From NCBI RefSeq assembly GCF_007858445.1, contig NZ_VIGV01000004.1, positions 310,001 to 374,000 on the forward strand: DNA of 64,000 nt. The letters run 5' to 3'. Position numbers and translations under genes: made by a program. This document shows, piece after piece, positions 21,173 to 31,142 of the stretch (positions are counted from its first letter, which is position 1; every line of letters begins with the position of its first letter). The DNA comes from Tsukamurella sputi (GTDB lineage: Bacteria > Actinomycetota > Actinomycetes > Mycobacteriales > Mycobacteriaceae). Below the pieces are notes generated by a model. The model was not told the origin of the DNA and ran no database searches. It was given only the letters and a program-made list of their open reading frames with translations.

Positions 21173-23724
21173 GAGACCACCTCACCACTGTCCACCGGCT
21201 GCGCGGCGGGCAGGTCCACGATCATCGTCAGGCCGCCGCCCGGGGTGTCCTCCGCGGTGAGCGTCCCGCCCATCGCCTCGGTGAGGCCGCGGGCCACCGC
21301 GAGTCCCAGGCCGACGCCGTTGCCGGCCGGTGCGTCGCCCATCCGCTGGAAGGGCTTGAACATCGCCTCGCGCTGCTCCTGGGGCACGCCCGGCCCGCGG
21401 TCGCGCACGTGCACCTGCAGCCGGTCTCCGTCGGGCGTGTGGACGCCGGAGACGCCGACCGTGACGGGCCCGCCGCGCGAGTGCCGCACCGCGTTCTCGA
21501 CGAGGTTGGCCAGTACCCGCTCGAGCAGGCCCGGGTCGGCCAGCGCGGTCGGGGCGTCCTCGGCGAAATCGAAGGCCAGGTCGGCGTCGGGGAGCGCGGT
21601 CCAGATCGCGGGCAGCACCTCCTCGATCCCCACCTCGCGGGTCAGCAGGGTCAGCGAATCGGACTGCAGCCGCGACATGTCGAGCAGGTTCCCCACCAGC
21701 GAGTCCAGCCGGTCGGCGCTCTCCTCGATGGTCGCGAGCAGCTCGGCCTCGTCCTCGTGGGACCACTCCACATCGTCGCTGCGCAGCGAGCTCACCGCGG
21801 CCTTGATCCCGGCGAGCGGCGTCCGCAGGTCGTGTGAGACGGCGCTGAGCAGGGCGGTCCGCGCACGGTTGCCCTCGGCCAGCGCGCGCGCCTGCTTGGC
21901 CTCCGCGCTCAGCGCCTCGCGGTCCAACCGGGCGGCGGCGTGCGCCGCGAAGGCGACGAGCAGGCCGTGCTCGGACGCGCTGAGCGGATCGCCGTTGACC
22001 GCGAGGGCCACGGTGTCGCCGACCAGCGCGGCGTCCGTGCCCGCATCGGGGCTCAGCGGCGACTCTCGCCGCCCCGCGACCAGCTGCCACGGCGAGTCGG
22101 CGTCGGCGCGCCGCAGCAGCGAGGCGCCGCGCAGCCCGAAGGTCACCATGGCCTCGTCCAGCAGGGCGGGGATCTCGTCGTCGGCGTTCTCCGCGGCGAG
22201 CAGGGTGTCGGCGAGGCCGCTGAGCACGTCCGCCTCGGCCCGGGCCCGGGCGGCCCGGGCGGTCTGCCGGGCCGCGATCGAGACCACGCTGGCGACGGCG
22301 ATCGCGGTGAGCACGAACATCGCCACGGCGAAGACGTTCTCGCCGGAGGCCACCGTGAACGTGTACAGCGGTGGCGCGAAGTAGTAGTTGAGCAGTACCG
22401 AGCCGAGGATGGCGGCGGGCACCGCCGGGCGGATGCCGCCGACCAGCGCCACCGCCACGGTGAGCATCAGGAAGAGCATCAGCTCGGTGGGCAGCGAGTG
22501 CCACTGCCGGGTCTGTGCGAGCAGCGCCGTGAGGATCACCGGCCCGGCGATCGCCAGCACCCAGCCGGCGATGGTGCGGCGCTTCCCGAGCAGCACGGGC
22601 TCGGGGCCGTCGATGCGGGGGAGGAGCCTTCGCCGGCCCGCGCCCGCGGCCCGTTCGTGCGTCACGACCTGCACGTCGATGTCGCCGGAGCCCTCGATCA
22701 CGGCGTCGGAGACGGGCCACCGCACCACCGAGGTCAGCGCGCGGTGCCGGGACTTGCCGAGCACGATCCGCGATGCGTTGACCGAGGTCGCGTACTGCAG
22801 GATCGCGGCGGCCACGTCATCGCCGGTGACGATCTGGAAGGTGCCGCCGAGGGACTCCGTGAGCTGGCGCAGTTGCGCCAGCGAGGCGGGCGACGCCCCG
22901 GACAGGCCGTCGCTGCGCGCCACGTACACCGCGCGCAGTTCGCCGCCCGCGCCCTTGGCCGCGATCCGGGCGCCGCGCCGCAGCAGCGTGCCGCCCTCCG
23001 GGCCGCCGGTCAGCGCCACGACGGTCCGGTCGCGGGTGGGCCACGCGGCGGAGATGCCCTGCTCGGAGCGGTACTGCTCGAGCTTCTCGTCGACCCGGTC
23101 GGCGAGCCACAGCAGCGCCAACTCCCGCAGCGCGGTGAGGTTGCCGATGCGGAAGAAGTGCGAGAGTGCGGCGTCCACCTTCGCGGGGGCGTAGATGTTG
23201 CCGTGCGCCATGCGGCGCCGCAGCGCCTCGGGTGTCATGTCCACGAGTTGGATCTGCTCGGCCCGCCGCACGACGGTGTCGGGGATCGTCTCGCGCTGCC
23301 GCACACCCGTGATCGACTCGACCACGTCGCCGAGGGACTCGAGGTGCTGGATGTTCACCGTCGTGATCACGGTGATCCCGGCGTCGAGCAGCTCGGCGAT
23401 GTCCTGCCAGCGCTTCTCGTTCCGCGAGCCGGGGGCGTTGGTGTGCGCGAGCTCGTCGACCAGCGCCACCGTCGGGTGTGCGGCGATGACGGCGTCGACG
23501 TCCATCTCCTCGAGCACCGCGCCGCGGTACTCGACGCGGCGACGGGGGATCACCTGCAGGCCCTGCACCTGCGCCTCCGTCTGCGGGCGACCGTGGGTCT
23601 CGACGTAGCCCACCACGACGGACGTCCCGCGCGATGCGCGACGCGCGCCCTCGGTGAGCATGGCGTAGGTCTTGCCCACACCCGGCGCGGCACCCAGGTA
23701 GACGCGCAGCTGTCCCTTCGGCAT
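21169..23724 (-). CDS. kdpD: KDP operon sensor histidine kinase KdpD
   Basis: 851 aa. The N-terminal KdpD domain begins LRVYLGAAPGVGKTYAMLTE with a Walker A motif and includes VALVDELAHTNAPGSRNEKR. A USP-like domain follows (VALTGGPEGGTLLRRGARIA), then four closely spaced membrane helices (DUF4118 region), a GAF-like part, the phosphoacceptor LLSAVSHDLRTPLAGIKAAV, and the ATPase boxes NLVENAVRHS and VRDRGPGVP. It senses potassium or turgor and controls KdpE by phosphorylation and dephosphorylation. It lies between kdpC (24-bp gap) and kdpE (4-bp overlap). Confidence 0.95.
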   Translation of the reverse strand: MPKGQLRVYLGAAPGVGKTYAMLTEGARRASRGTSVVVGYVETHGRPQTEAQVQGLQVIPRRRVEYRGAVLEEMDVDAVIAAHPTVALVDELAHTNAPGSRNEKRWQDIAELLDAGITVITTVNIQHLESLGDVVESITGVRQRETIPDTVVRRAEQIQLVDMTPEALRRRMAHGNIYAPAKVDAALSHFFRIGNLTALRELALLWLADRVDEKLEQYRSEQGISAAWPTRDRTVVALTGGPEGGTLLRRGARIAAKGAGGELRAVYVARSDGLSGASPASLAQLRQLTESLGGTFQIVTGDDVAAAILQYATSVNASRIVLGKSRHRALTSVVRWPVSDAVIEGSGDIDVQVVTHERAAGAGRRRLLPRIDGPEPVLLGKRRTIAGWVLAIAGPVILTALLAQTRQWHSLPTELMLFLMLTVAVALVGGIRPAVPAAILGSVLLNYYFAPPLYTFTVASGENVFAVAMFVLTAIAVASVVSIAARQTARAARARAEADVLSGLADTLLAAENADDEIPALLDEAMVTFGLRGASLLRRADADSPWQLVAGRRESPLSPDAGTDAALVGDTVALAVNGDPLSASEHGLLVAFAAHAAARLDREALSAEAKQARALAEGNRARTALLSAVSHDLRTPLAGIKAAVSSLRSDDVEWSHEDEAELLATIEESADRLDSLVGNLLDMSRLQSDSLTLLTREVGIEEVLPAIWTALPDADLAFDFAEDAPTALADPGLLERVLANLVENAVRHSRGGPVTVGVSGVHTPDGDRLQVHVRDRGPGVPQEQREAMFKPFQRMGDAPAGNGVGLGLAVARGLTEAMGGTLTAEDTPGGGLTMIVDLPAAQPVDSGEVVS

Positions 23725-23748
23725 GTCGCCCCTCCTGCCGTGCCCGGC

Positions 23749-24333
23749 CTACTTCGCCGCGGCCAGGTCGGTGAGCGCGGCGTTCAGCGTCACCACGTTA
23801 ACCCGCTGCTCGCCCAGATATCCGAGCTGGCGGCCCTCCGTGTGCGCGGCGACCAGCGCGGTCACCCGCTCCGGCGCCAGACCGCGCGCCCTCGCGACGC
23901 GCGCGGTCTGCTGCCGCGCGTACGCGGGGGAGATGTGCGGGTCCAGGCCGGAGAAGCTCGCCGTGACCGCGTCGGTCGGCACGTCCGACGGTGCCACCCC
24001 GTCCTCCTTGGCGACGGTGGCGCGGCGCTCGGCGATGAGCGCGACCAGCTTGTCGCTGTTCGGACCGAGGTTGGTGCCGCCGGAGGCGAGGGTGTCGTAG
24101 CCGCCCGAGGAGAGCCGCGGGTGGAACCACTGCGGACCGTCGAACTTCTGGGCGAGCAGCTCGGACCCGACGACGGCGCCGTTCTGCTCGATCTGCGAGC
24201 CGTTCGCCTTGGCACTGAAGGCGACCTGCCCCACGCCCCAGACGACGAGGGGGAACAGGGCGCCGAGCACGACGGTCATGACGATCAGCATGCGCAGGCC
24301 GGCGAGGAGCTGGCGGGGTGTGGAACTGAGCAT
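23749..24333 (-). CDS. kdpC: potassium-transporting ATPase subunit KdpC
   Basis: 194 aa. One N-terminal membrane helix (MLIVMTVVLGALFPLVVWGV), then the typical KdpC external domain: WFHPRLSSGGYDTLASGGTN, LGPNSDKLVALI and DPHISPAYARQQTARVARAR, ending in NVVTLNAALTDLA. KdpC sits in the KdpFABC complex and stabilises the contact between KdpA and KdpB. The ATG at 24333 was chosen because the family starts just before the membrane helix; the kdpB stop lies 11 bp upstream. Confidence 0.95.
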   Translation of the reverse strand: MLSSTPRQLLAGLRMLIVMTVVLGALFPLVVWGVGQVAFSAKANGSQIEQNGAVVGSELLAQKFDGPQWFHPRLSSGGYDTLASGGTNLGPNSDKLVALIAERRATVAKEDGVAPSDVPTDAVTASFSGLDPHISPAYARQQTARVARARGLAPERVTALVAAHTEGRQLGYLGEQRVNVVTLNAALTDLAAAK

Positions 24334-24344
24334 GTCAGAGCCTT

Positions 24345-26459
24345 TCAGGAGAGCCCCGGGAGCAGAGCGACGACGAGGTCGATCAGCTTGATCCCGAGGA
24401 AGGGGGCCACGATGCCGCCGAGGCCGTAGATGGTCAGGTTCCGCGCGAGCAGTTTGTCGGCCGACTTCGCGGTGTACTTCACCCCGCGCATCGCCAGTGG
24501 GATCAGCGCGACGATGATCAGCGCGTTGAAGATGACCGCCGAGAGGATGGCCGACTGCGGGCTGTGCAGGCGCATCACGTTGAGCACGTCCAGGCCGGGG
24601 GCCAGGGGCACGAACATCGCGGGAATGATCGCGAAGTACTTCGCGATGTCGTTGGCGATGGAGAAGGTGGTCAGCGCGCCGCGGGTGATGAGCAGCTGCT
24701 TGCCGATCTCCACGATGTCGATGAGCTTCGTCGGATCGGAGTCCAGGTCGATCATGTTCCCGGCCTCCTTCGCGGCGGAGGTGCCCGTGTTCATCGCGAC
24801 GCCCACGTCGGCCTGCGCGAGCGCGGGCGCGTCGTTGGTGCCGTCGCCGGTCATCGCGACGAGGCGGCCGCCCTCCTGCTGCTGCTTGATCAGCGCCAGC
24901 TTGTCCTCGGGGGTGGCCTCGGCGAGGTAGTCGTCGACGCCGGCCTCCTCCGCGATGGCCTTGGCCGTCAACGGATTGTCGCCGGTGATCATCACGGTGC
25001 GGATGCCCATCTCGCGCAGCTGCGCGAAGCGCTCGCGCATGCCCGCCTTGACCACGTCCTTGAGGTGCACGACGCCCTGCAGCCTGGGGGCCGCGCCGGG
25101 CTCGGCGTAGGCGACGACGAGCGGGGTGCCGCCGGAGGACGAGATCTCGTCGACGGCGAGCCGCACGTCGACGGTGCCGATAGCCTCGTCGACCGCCTCG
25201 CCCGGGGTCTCGCCGTGGTGCTCCGCGGCCACCCAGGCCAGCACGGCCGCCGAGGCGCCCTTGCGGATGCGGGTGCCGTCGGGCAGGTCGACGCCGGACA
25301 TGCGGGTCTGCGCGGTGAACGGCACGACGGTGCCGAGGCGCACCGTCGGGACCTCGTGGCCGTGCGTCGTGGCCAGGTCGACGATGGACCGCCCCTCGGG
25401 GGTCTCGTCGGCGAGCGAGGCGAGCAGTGCGTGCCCGGCCAGCGTGTGCTCGTCGACGCCTTCCACGGGATGGAAGGACGTGGCCCGGCGGTTGCCGTAG
25501 GTGATGGTGCCGGTCTTGTCGAGCAGCAGCGTCGAGACGTCGCCGGCGGCCTCGACGGCGCGCCCGGACTTGGCGATCACGTTGCGCTGCACCAGCCGGT
25601 CCATGCCGGCGATGCCGATCGCGGAGAGCAGTGCGCCGATCGTCGTGGGGATGAGGCAGACGAGCAGCGCCACGAGCACCACCACGTCGACCGCGCCACC
25701 CGAGTAGATCGCCATCGGCTGCAGCGTCGCGACGGCCAGCAGGAAGATGATCGTGAGCACCGTGAGCAGGATGTTCAGGGCGATCTCGTTCGGCGTCTTC
25801 TGCCGGTTCGCGCCCTCGACGAGGCCGATCATCCGGTCGATGAAGCTCTTGCCGGGCTCGGTCTTGATCTCGACGACGATGCGGTCGGAGAGCACGCGGG
25901 TGCCGCCCGTGACGGCGCAGCGGTCGCCGCCGGATTCGCGGACGACGGGGGCGGACTCGCCGGTGATCGCCGACTCGTCGACGGTGGCCATGCCTTCCAC
26001 CACGTCGCCGTCGCCGGGGATGACCTCGCCGGCGTCGACGATCACGAGGTCGCCGACCTTCAGTTCGGAGCCGGGGACCTGCTTCTCGCCCGTCGCGGTG
26101 CGCAGCCGCGCGACCGTCTCCGTCTTGGCCTTGCGGAGGGACTCGGCCTGCGCGCGGCCGCGGCCCTCGGCGACGGCCTCCGCGAGGTTGGCGAAGAGCA
26201 CCGTCGCCCAGAGGAAGACGGCGACGGACCACGCGAACACCGACGGGTTCAGAAGAGCCAGCGCGGTGGTGTACACCGACGCGATCCACACCACGAAGAC
26301 GACGGGCTGCCGGATCTGCGTGCGCGGGTCCAGCTTCGCCGCGGCGCGGGGCAGTGCCGTTCTGAGCTCGGCGAGCGAGAACGCGGAGCGCCGCTTCGGT
26401 GCGGGCGTGACCGCCTTCGGGTCCGACGGTGCCGGGTGACCGGTCAGTGTGTTCGTCAC
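24345..26459 (-). CDS. kdpB: potassium-transporting P-type ATPase subunit KdpB
   Basis: 704 aa from the GTG that overlaps the kdpA stop (GTGA). P-type ATPase motifs are in order: the actuator loop [14 protein letters not shown], the phosphorylation motif [34 protein letters not shown] and the hinge [37 protein letters not shown] is the membrane segment typical of KdpB. It hydrolyses ATP to drive uptake of potassium through KdpA. The N-terminal tail of about 25 residues is Pro/Ala-rich and not conserved, so the exact start is less certain than the rest. Confidence 0.96.
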   Translation of the reverse strand: MTNTLTGHPAPSDPKAVTPAPKRRSAFSLAELRTALPRAAAKLDPRTQIRQPVVFVVWIASVYTTALALLNPSVFAWSVAVFLWATVLFANLAEAVAEGRGRAQAESLRKAKTETVARLRTATGEKQVPGSELKVGDLVIVDAGEVIPGDGDVVEGMATVDESAITGESAPVVRESGGDRCAVTGGTRVLSDRIVVEIKTEPGKSFIDRMIGLVEGANRQKTPNEIALNILLTVLTIIFLLAVATLQPMAIYSGGAVDVVVLVALLVCLIPTTIGALLSAIGIAGMDRLVQRNVIAKSGRAVEAAGDVSTLLLDKTGTITYGNRRATSFHPVEGVDEHTLAGHALLASLADETPEGRSIVDLATTHGHEVPTVRLGTVVPFTAQTRMSGVDLPDGTRIRKGASAAVLAWVAAEHHGETPGEAVDEAIGTVDVRLAVDEISSSGGTPLVVAYAEPGAAPRLQGVVHLKDVVKAGMRERFAQLREMGIRTVMITGDNPLTAKAIAEEAGVDDYLAEATPEDKLALIKQQQEGGRLVAMTGDGTNDAPALAQADVGVAMNTGTSAAKEAGNMIDLDSDPTKLIDIVEIGKQLLITRGALTTFSIANDIAKYFAIIPAMFVPLAPGLDVLNVMRLHSPQSAILSAVIFNALIIVALIPLAMRGVKYTAKSADKLLARNLTIYGLGGIVAPFLGIKLIDLVVALLPGLS

Positions 26460-28114
26460 TGGGTGACCTCCGAGATCGGTGCGAGCGCGAGGGCGGGGAC
26501 GAAGGTCAGTCCGGCCACCAGGACCACGACGCCCACGGTGAGGCCCACGAACAGCGGGCGGTGGGTGGGGATGGTGCCCGCGGTGGCGGGCACCGGGTGC
26601 TGCTCGGCGAGCGCGCCGGCCAGGGCCAGGATCGCGACCATCGGCGCGAACCGGCCGAGCAGCATCGCCGCGCCCAGCGTGTAGTTGAACCACGGGGTGT
26701 CCACCGACAGGCCTGCGAAGGCGCTGCCGTTGTTGTTCGCAGCGGAGGCGTACGCGTAGAGCACCTCGGACAGGCCGTGCGCACCGCCGTTCGTCATCGC
26801 GGCGACGCCCTGCTCCTGGACGACCGTGGCCGCGGTGCCCACCAGCACGAGCGCGGGCATGACGAGGATGTACAGCGCGGCGAGGGTGATCTCCCGGCGG
26901 CCGATCTTCTTGCCCAGGTACTCGGGGGTGCGGCCGACCATGAGGCCGCACAGGAAGACGGTGAGGACGGCGATGACGAGCATGCCGTAGAGGCCGGAAC
27001 CCACACCGCCGGGGCTGATCTCGCCGAGCAGCATGTTCACCAGGGCGGCGCCGCCGGCGCCGGGAGTGAGGCTGTCGTGCGCGGCGTTCACGGCCCCCGT
27101 CGACGTGCTCGTAGTGGCGGTGACGAACAGCCCCGTGCCCCACTGCCCGAAGCGCAGCTCCTGGCCCTCGAGGGCGCCACCGGCGGCCCGCGACGCGGTG
27201 CCCTGGCCGCCCAGCTGGGTGGCGATCGAGATCGCGGTGGAGACGGCGAAGATGATCGTCATCGAGCCGAGGATGGCATAGCCCTGCTTGTGGTTCCCGA
27301 CGAGGTTGCCCAGCATCCGCGGCATCGCGACCGGGATCAGCAGGATGAGGAAGACCTGGAACAGGTTGGTCGCGGCCGTCGGGTTCTCGAAGGCGTGCGC
27401 CGAGTTCCCGTTGAAGTAGCCGCCACCGTTCGTGCCGAGGAGCTTGATCACCTCCTGGCTCGCGACCAGGCCGCCGGTGAGGACCTGCTTCTGCCCGTCG
27501 AGCCCGACGATCTCGTGGCGCTGCCACAGCGTCTGCACCACGCCCTGCGCCATGAGGATCACAGCGCCGATGACGGCGATCGGCAGCAGCACCCGCAGGG
27601 TGATGCGGGTCAGGTCCACCCAGAAGTTGCCCAGCCGGTCGGTGCGGGAGCGGATGAAGCCGCGGATCAGCGCCACGGCCACCGCGATGCCGACGGCCGC
27701 GGACACGAAGTTCTGGACCGCGAGGCCGATCGCCTGCGCGATCAGGTTCATCGCGGACTCGCCCGAGTACCACTGCCAGTTGGTGTTGGTGACGAAGGAG
27801 ATCGCGGTGTTGAGCGCCTCGTCGAAGCGCCACTGCTTCGGCTCGACGCCGGGCAACCACCCCTGCACGAGCAGCAGGATCGTGAGCGCGACGATGCTGA
27901 CCGCGCTGAATGCGAGCGCCGCGACCGCGTACGTGCGGTAGCCCTGCTCGGCCTCCGGATCGGCACCGACGAGGCGGTAGACGACGCGCTCGACGCGCCA
28001 GTGCTTCGGGGTGGTGACGACGTGCGCCATGTAGTCACCGAGCGGGCGGTAGACGATGGCCAGGGCCGCGACCAGGGTGAGGATCGTCAGCAGGCCGGCG
28101 AGGGTGCCGCTCAT
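26456..28114 (-). CDS. kdpA: potassium-transporting ATPase subunit KdpA
   Basis: 552 aa, about 10 membrane helices. KdpA is the ion-selective channel-like subunit of KdpFABC. Family features visible include [38 protein letters not shown] followed by [17 protein letters not shown] (selectivity-loop regions), and [20 protein letters not shown]. Its ATG overlaps the kdpF stop by one base (TGATG) and its stop overlaps kdpB by 4 bp, so the three subunits are translationally coupled. Confidence 0.96.
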   Translation of the reverse strand: MSGTLAGLLTILTLVAALAIVYRPLGDYMAHVVTTPKHWRVERVVYRLVGADPEAEQGYRTYAVAALAFSAVSIVALTILLLVQGWLPGVEPKQWRFDEALNTAISFVTNTNWQWYSGESAMNLIAQAIGLAVQNFVSAAVGIAVAVALIRGFIRSRTDRLGNFWVDLTRITLRVLLPIAVIGAVILMAQGVVQTLWQRHEIVGLDGQKQVLTGGLVASQEVIKLLGTNGGGYFNGNSAHAFENPTAATNLFQVFLILLIPVAMPRMLGNLVGNHKQGYAILGSMTIIFAVSTAISIATQLGGQGTASRAAGGALEGQELRFGQWGTGLFVTATTSTSTGAVNAAHDSLTPGAGGAALVNMLLGEISPGGVGSGLYGMLVIAVLTVFLCGLMVGRTPEYLGKKIGRREITLAALYILVMPALVLVGTAATVVQEQGVAAMTNGGAHGLSEVLYAYASAANNNGSAFAGLSVDTPWFNYTLGAAMLLGRFAPMVAILALAGALAEQHPVPATAGTIPTHRPLFVGLTVGVVVLVAGLTFVPALALAPISEVTQ

Positions 28115-28203
28115 CAGAAGCGCTCCGGACGGAGCAGGGCGTACAGGAGGTACGCCAGGGTGAGGATCGTCGCGGCCAGGGCCAGCGCGTTGGAGATGTC
28201 CAT
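28114..28203 (-). CDS. kdpF: potassium-transporting ATPase small subunit KdpF
   Basis: A 29-aa peptide, MDISNALALAATILTLAYLL ending YALLRPERF. A single membrane helix with a short basic end at the correct place before kdpA is exactly what KdpF looks like. It stabilises the KdpABC complex. It is the first gene of the operon; its stop shares one base with the kdpA start. Confidence 0.9.
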   Translation of the reverse strand: MDISNALALAATILTLAYLLYALLRPERF

Positions 28204-28234
28204 GGGCTCCACTGGACCACCGGGAACGGCCGTT

Positions 28235-28256
28235 TTCACGCCCCCTTAACGCCCCC
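28235..28256 (-). promoter_or_regulatory. tandem 11-bp repeats, likely KdpE site
   Basis: TTCACGCCCCC followed directly by TTAACGCCCCC (10 of 11 identical). Direct repeats with an 11-bp period on one face of the helix are the usual binding sites of OmpR-class regulators such as KdpE. The repeats begin 32 bp upstream of the kdpF start, in the 92-bp gap shared with the divergent MFS gene. Confidence 0.6.
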
Positions 28257-28295
28257 GATGCGGGTCTTGACGCGTTCTTAGCGGATGATGTTTCG

Positions 28296-29510
28296 GTGAC
28301 TGAACGACCCGCAGCCGGCTCCGCGCAGACGACGCAGCGGGTACCGCCGGAGGTCTGGGTCCTCGTGGCGGCCAGCTTCGTGATCGCCCTCGGCTACGGC
28401 GTCGTCGCGCCCGCGCTCCCCGCCTTCGCCCGCACCTTCGACGTCGGCATCGGCGCCGCCTCAGCGGTCGTCAGCGCCTTCGCGATCATGCGGCTCGCCT
28501 TCGCCCCGGCGACCGGCCCGTTGGTGAAGGCCTTCGGCGAGCGTTGGATCTACATGGCGGGCCTGTTGATCGTCGCGGCGTCGACGCTCGCGGTGGCCTT
28601 CGCGCAGAGCTACTGGCAACTCATGCTGTTGCGCGGGCTCGGCGGCGTGGGCTCGGTGATGTTCACCGTCTCGGCGATGGGCCTGATGATCCGCATCGCG
28701 CCCGCTGAGATCCGCGGCCGGGTGAGCGGCGTCTACTCGTCGAGCTTCGTGCTCGGCGGGATCTGCGGCCCGCTGCTGGGCGGCGCACTGGTCGGCTTCG
28801 GCCTGCGGGTGCCCTTCGTCGTCTACGCCATTGCGCTCGTGGTCGCGACGCTCGTCGTGGGTGTCGCCCTGCGCGGTAGCGATCTCGCGGGCCGGGCGGA
28901 GGCCTCCTCCGAACCGGGCACGACGGTGCGCGAGGCACTCGCCGACTCCGCCTACCGGGCGGCGCTGTTCACGTCGGTCGTCTTCGGCTGGGTCTACTCG
29001 ATGCGGGTCTCGCTGCTGCCGCTGTTCTTCGCGGCCGTACTCGACCAGCCCGCCGCGATCGCCGGCTACGCGTTGGCCGCCTACGCCGCAGGCGACGTGC
29101 TCGCCATGTTCCCCGCGGGCCGCGCGTCCGACCGGTACGGGCGCAGGCCCTTCATCGTCACCGGCATGCTCGTCATCGCCGTCGGCACGATCGCGCTCGG
29201 CTTCACCGACTCGGTGCTCGTCGCCTTCCTCGTCACCGTCGTCGCCGGGGTCGGGACGGGCCTCGTCGCGCCGACGATGCAGGCCTCCCTCGCCGACGTG
29301 CTCCAGGGCAAGGGGCGCAGCGGCGGCGCGCTCTCGGCGTATCAGATGGCGCAGGACGCCGGCACCATCTCCGGGCCGCTGCTGGCCGGCGCCATCGCCC
29401 AGTACCTCGGCTTCACCTGGGCCTTCGCCGTCACCGCCGCGCTGTGCGTGGTCGCCGCGATCGCATGGATGCTGGCGCGGGAGACGCGCACCGTCGTACC
29501 CGTGGCGTGA
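28296..29510 (+). CDS. MFS transporter (drug efflux type)
   Basis: 404 aa, 12 hydrophobic segments. The first helix pair carries VLVAASFVIALGYGVVAPAL and PAFARTFDVG, typical of DHA1 multidrug antiporters, and the loop 8-9 motif GRASDRYGRRPFIV is present. SGVYSSSFVLGGICGPLLGG is the motif C antiporter signature (G....GP..GG). It should export small organic compounds in exchange for protons. The GTG start lies 92 bp from divergent kdpF. It converges with pmt, 15 bp between stops, with no hairpin seen. Confidence 0.9.
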   Translation: MTERPAAGSAQTTQRVPPEVWVLVAASFVIALGYGVVAPALPAFARTFDVGIGAASAVVSAFAIMRLAFAPATGPLVKAFGERWIYMAGLLIVAASTLAVAFAQSYWQLMLLRGLGGVGSVMFTVSAMGLMIRIAPAEIRGRVSGVYSSSFVLGGICGPLLGGALVGFGLRVPFVVYAIALVVATLVVGVALRGSDLAGRAEASSEPGTTVREALADSAYRAALFTSVVFGWVYSMRVSLLPLFFAAVLDQPAAIAGYALAAYAAGDVLAMFPAGRASDRYGRRPFIVTGMLVIAVGTIALGFTDSVLVAFLVTVVAGVGTGLVAPTMQASLADVLQGKGRSGGALSAYQMAQDAGTISGPLLAGAIAQYLGFTWAFAVTAALCVVAAIAWMLARETRTVVPVA

Positions 29511-29525
29511 GCGTGCCGTGCCCCG

Positions 29526-31127
29526 CTACTGCCAGCTCGGCAGCCAGAGCTCCAAGCGCCACCACCACATGGGGATGGGTGTCGCGGTGAGGATCGGCCA
29601 CAGCCACGCGAAGTTGAGCACCACGATCGTCGCGTAGAGCACCACCAGCCAGCGGCCCAACTGCAGCCGCTCGAACCCGAAGAACCTCGCGCGGCCGTCG
29701 AGGCCCAGCACCTCACGGCAGATCAGCGCGATCATGATGCACAGGAAGGGCATCAGGGTCAGCGCGTAGAAGTAGTACATCTGCCGGTCGAGGTTGAGGA
29801 ACCACGGCAGGTAGGTGGCGAAGTACATGGTCACGGGCGCGGCGTAGGCCCAGTCGCGTGTGACGAACATCTTCCACAGCGCCCACAGCAGCACGGGGAT
29901 CGCGATCCAGGTGAGCGCCGGCGTCCCGACGGCCATCACGGCGCGAACGCACGGACCGTCGCCGCACATGCCGCCCGACTGATCCGCGGTGTAGTGGTAG
30001 AGCATCGGCCGCAGGCCCATCGGCCAGGTCCAGGGCTTCGACTCCCACGGATGGTGATTGCCGGCGGAGTTGGTGAGGCTGTCGTGGAAGTCGAGGATCG
30101 TGGTCTCGTAGAAGAACAGGGAGCGCAGCGCCGCGGGTACCCACGCGAACGGGCCGCTGTCGCCGATCTGGTTGCCCACCGCGTACCGGTAGACCGCCGT
30201 CTCCGAGGAGAACCAGGCCCAGAAGGTGCCCAGGTAGACGAGCACCGGCAACACGGCCAGCGACATCCCCGACGGGATCAGGTCGCGCAGCAGCACCCCG
30301 CGCCAGGGCCGGATCACGCCGTACTGCCGGCGGTTGGCCACGTCGAAGGCGAGCGAGAGCGCCAGCACCCCGATGAGGAAGTACATGCCCGACCACTTCA
30401 CGCCGCAGGCCAGGCCCACCATGATCGCGGCGGAGAACCGCCACCAGCGGAAGCCCAGCCGCGGGCCGTACAGCGAATCGGTGATCCGTCCCTCGACGGC
30501 CGCGCGGTGCAGCCGCTCGCGCATCTGGTCGCGGTCGACCAGGATCATCGCGAACGCGGCGAAGCCGAAGAAGACCAGGAAGATGTCGAGCAGCGCGACC
30601 CGCGAGGAGACCATCGTCAGGCCGTCGCAGATCAGGAACAGGCCCGCGAGCCCGCCGATCAGGGTGGACCGGGCCAGCCGTCGTGCTGCGCGGATCACCA
30701 TGAAGACGAGCAGCGTGCCGCACACCGCCGACATGAATCGCCAGCCCAGTGGGGTGTAGCCGAACATCCACTCGCCGATCGCGATCATCCATTTGCCCAC
30801 GGGCGGGTGCACGATCAGGCCGAACGCAGGGTTGTCCTCGATCCACTGGCCGCCCGTGAGCACCTGCCAGCCCTGCGGCGCGTAGTGCTTCTCGTCGAAG
30901 ACGGGGGTCTGCACCGGCGTATTGCCGATGAACCCGGCGTTGCTGGGATAGCCGAGGTTGAAGAAGCGGGTGGCCGCGGCGACGGCGGTCAGCACCAGCG
31001 TCACGGTCCAGCCGAAGGCGCGGTCGGTGGCGCCGAACACCGCCGGCGGGAGCGTCGGCCCGGGGCTCACCGTCGCGCGGTCCCCGGTGCGCCCGTCGGG
31101 CGTTGCCACAGCAGTCACGCGACCCAT
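29526..31127 (-). CDS. pmt: polyprenyl-phosphate-mannose protein mannosyltransferase Pmt
   Basis: 533 aa, GT39 family (Rv1002c in M. tuberculosis). About 11 membrane helices; the first external loop holds VFDEKHYAPQGWQVLTGGQW, with the catalytic acidic D-E pair of PMT enzymes, and HPPVGKWMIAIGEWMFGYTP follows. It transfers mannose from a lipid carrier to secreted proteins as they cross the membrane through Sec. HPWESKPWTWPMGLRPMLYH is a conserved external loop. The ATG at 31127 was chosen; GTG at 31118 is possible. It is divergent from rsmI with only 15 bp between starts, as in mycobacteria. Confidence 0.92.
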   Translation of the reverse strand: MGRVTAVATPDGRTGDRATVSPGPTLPPAVFGATDRAFGWTVTLVLTAVAAATRFFNLGYPSNAGFIGNTPVQTPVFDEKHYAPQGWQVLTGGQWIEDNPAFGLIVHPPVGKWMIAIGEWMFGYTPLGWRFMSAVCGTLLVFMVIRAARRLARSTLIGGLAGLFLICDGLTMVSSRVALLDIFLVFFGFAAFAMILVDRDQMRERLHRAAVEGRITDSLYGPRLGFRWWRFSAAIMVGLACGVKWSGMYFLIGVLALSLAFDVANRRQYGVIRPWRGVLLRDLIPSGMSLAVLPVLVYLGTFWAWFSSETAVYRYAVGNQIGDSGPFAWVPAALRSLFFYETTILDFHDSLTNSAGNHHPWESKPWTWPMGLRPMLYHYTADQSGGMCGDGPCVRAVMAVGTPALTWIAIPVLLWALWKMFVTRDWAYAAPVTMYFATYLPWFLNLDRQMYYFYALTLMPFLCIMIALICREVLGLDGRARFFGFERLQLGRWLVVLYATIVVLNFAWLWPILTATPIPMWWWRLELWLPSWQ

Positions 31128-31142
31128 CGTAGGGTGTGACCC

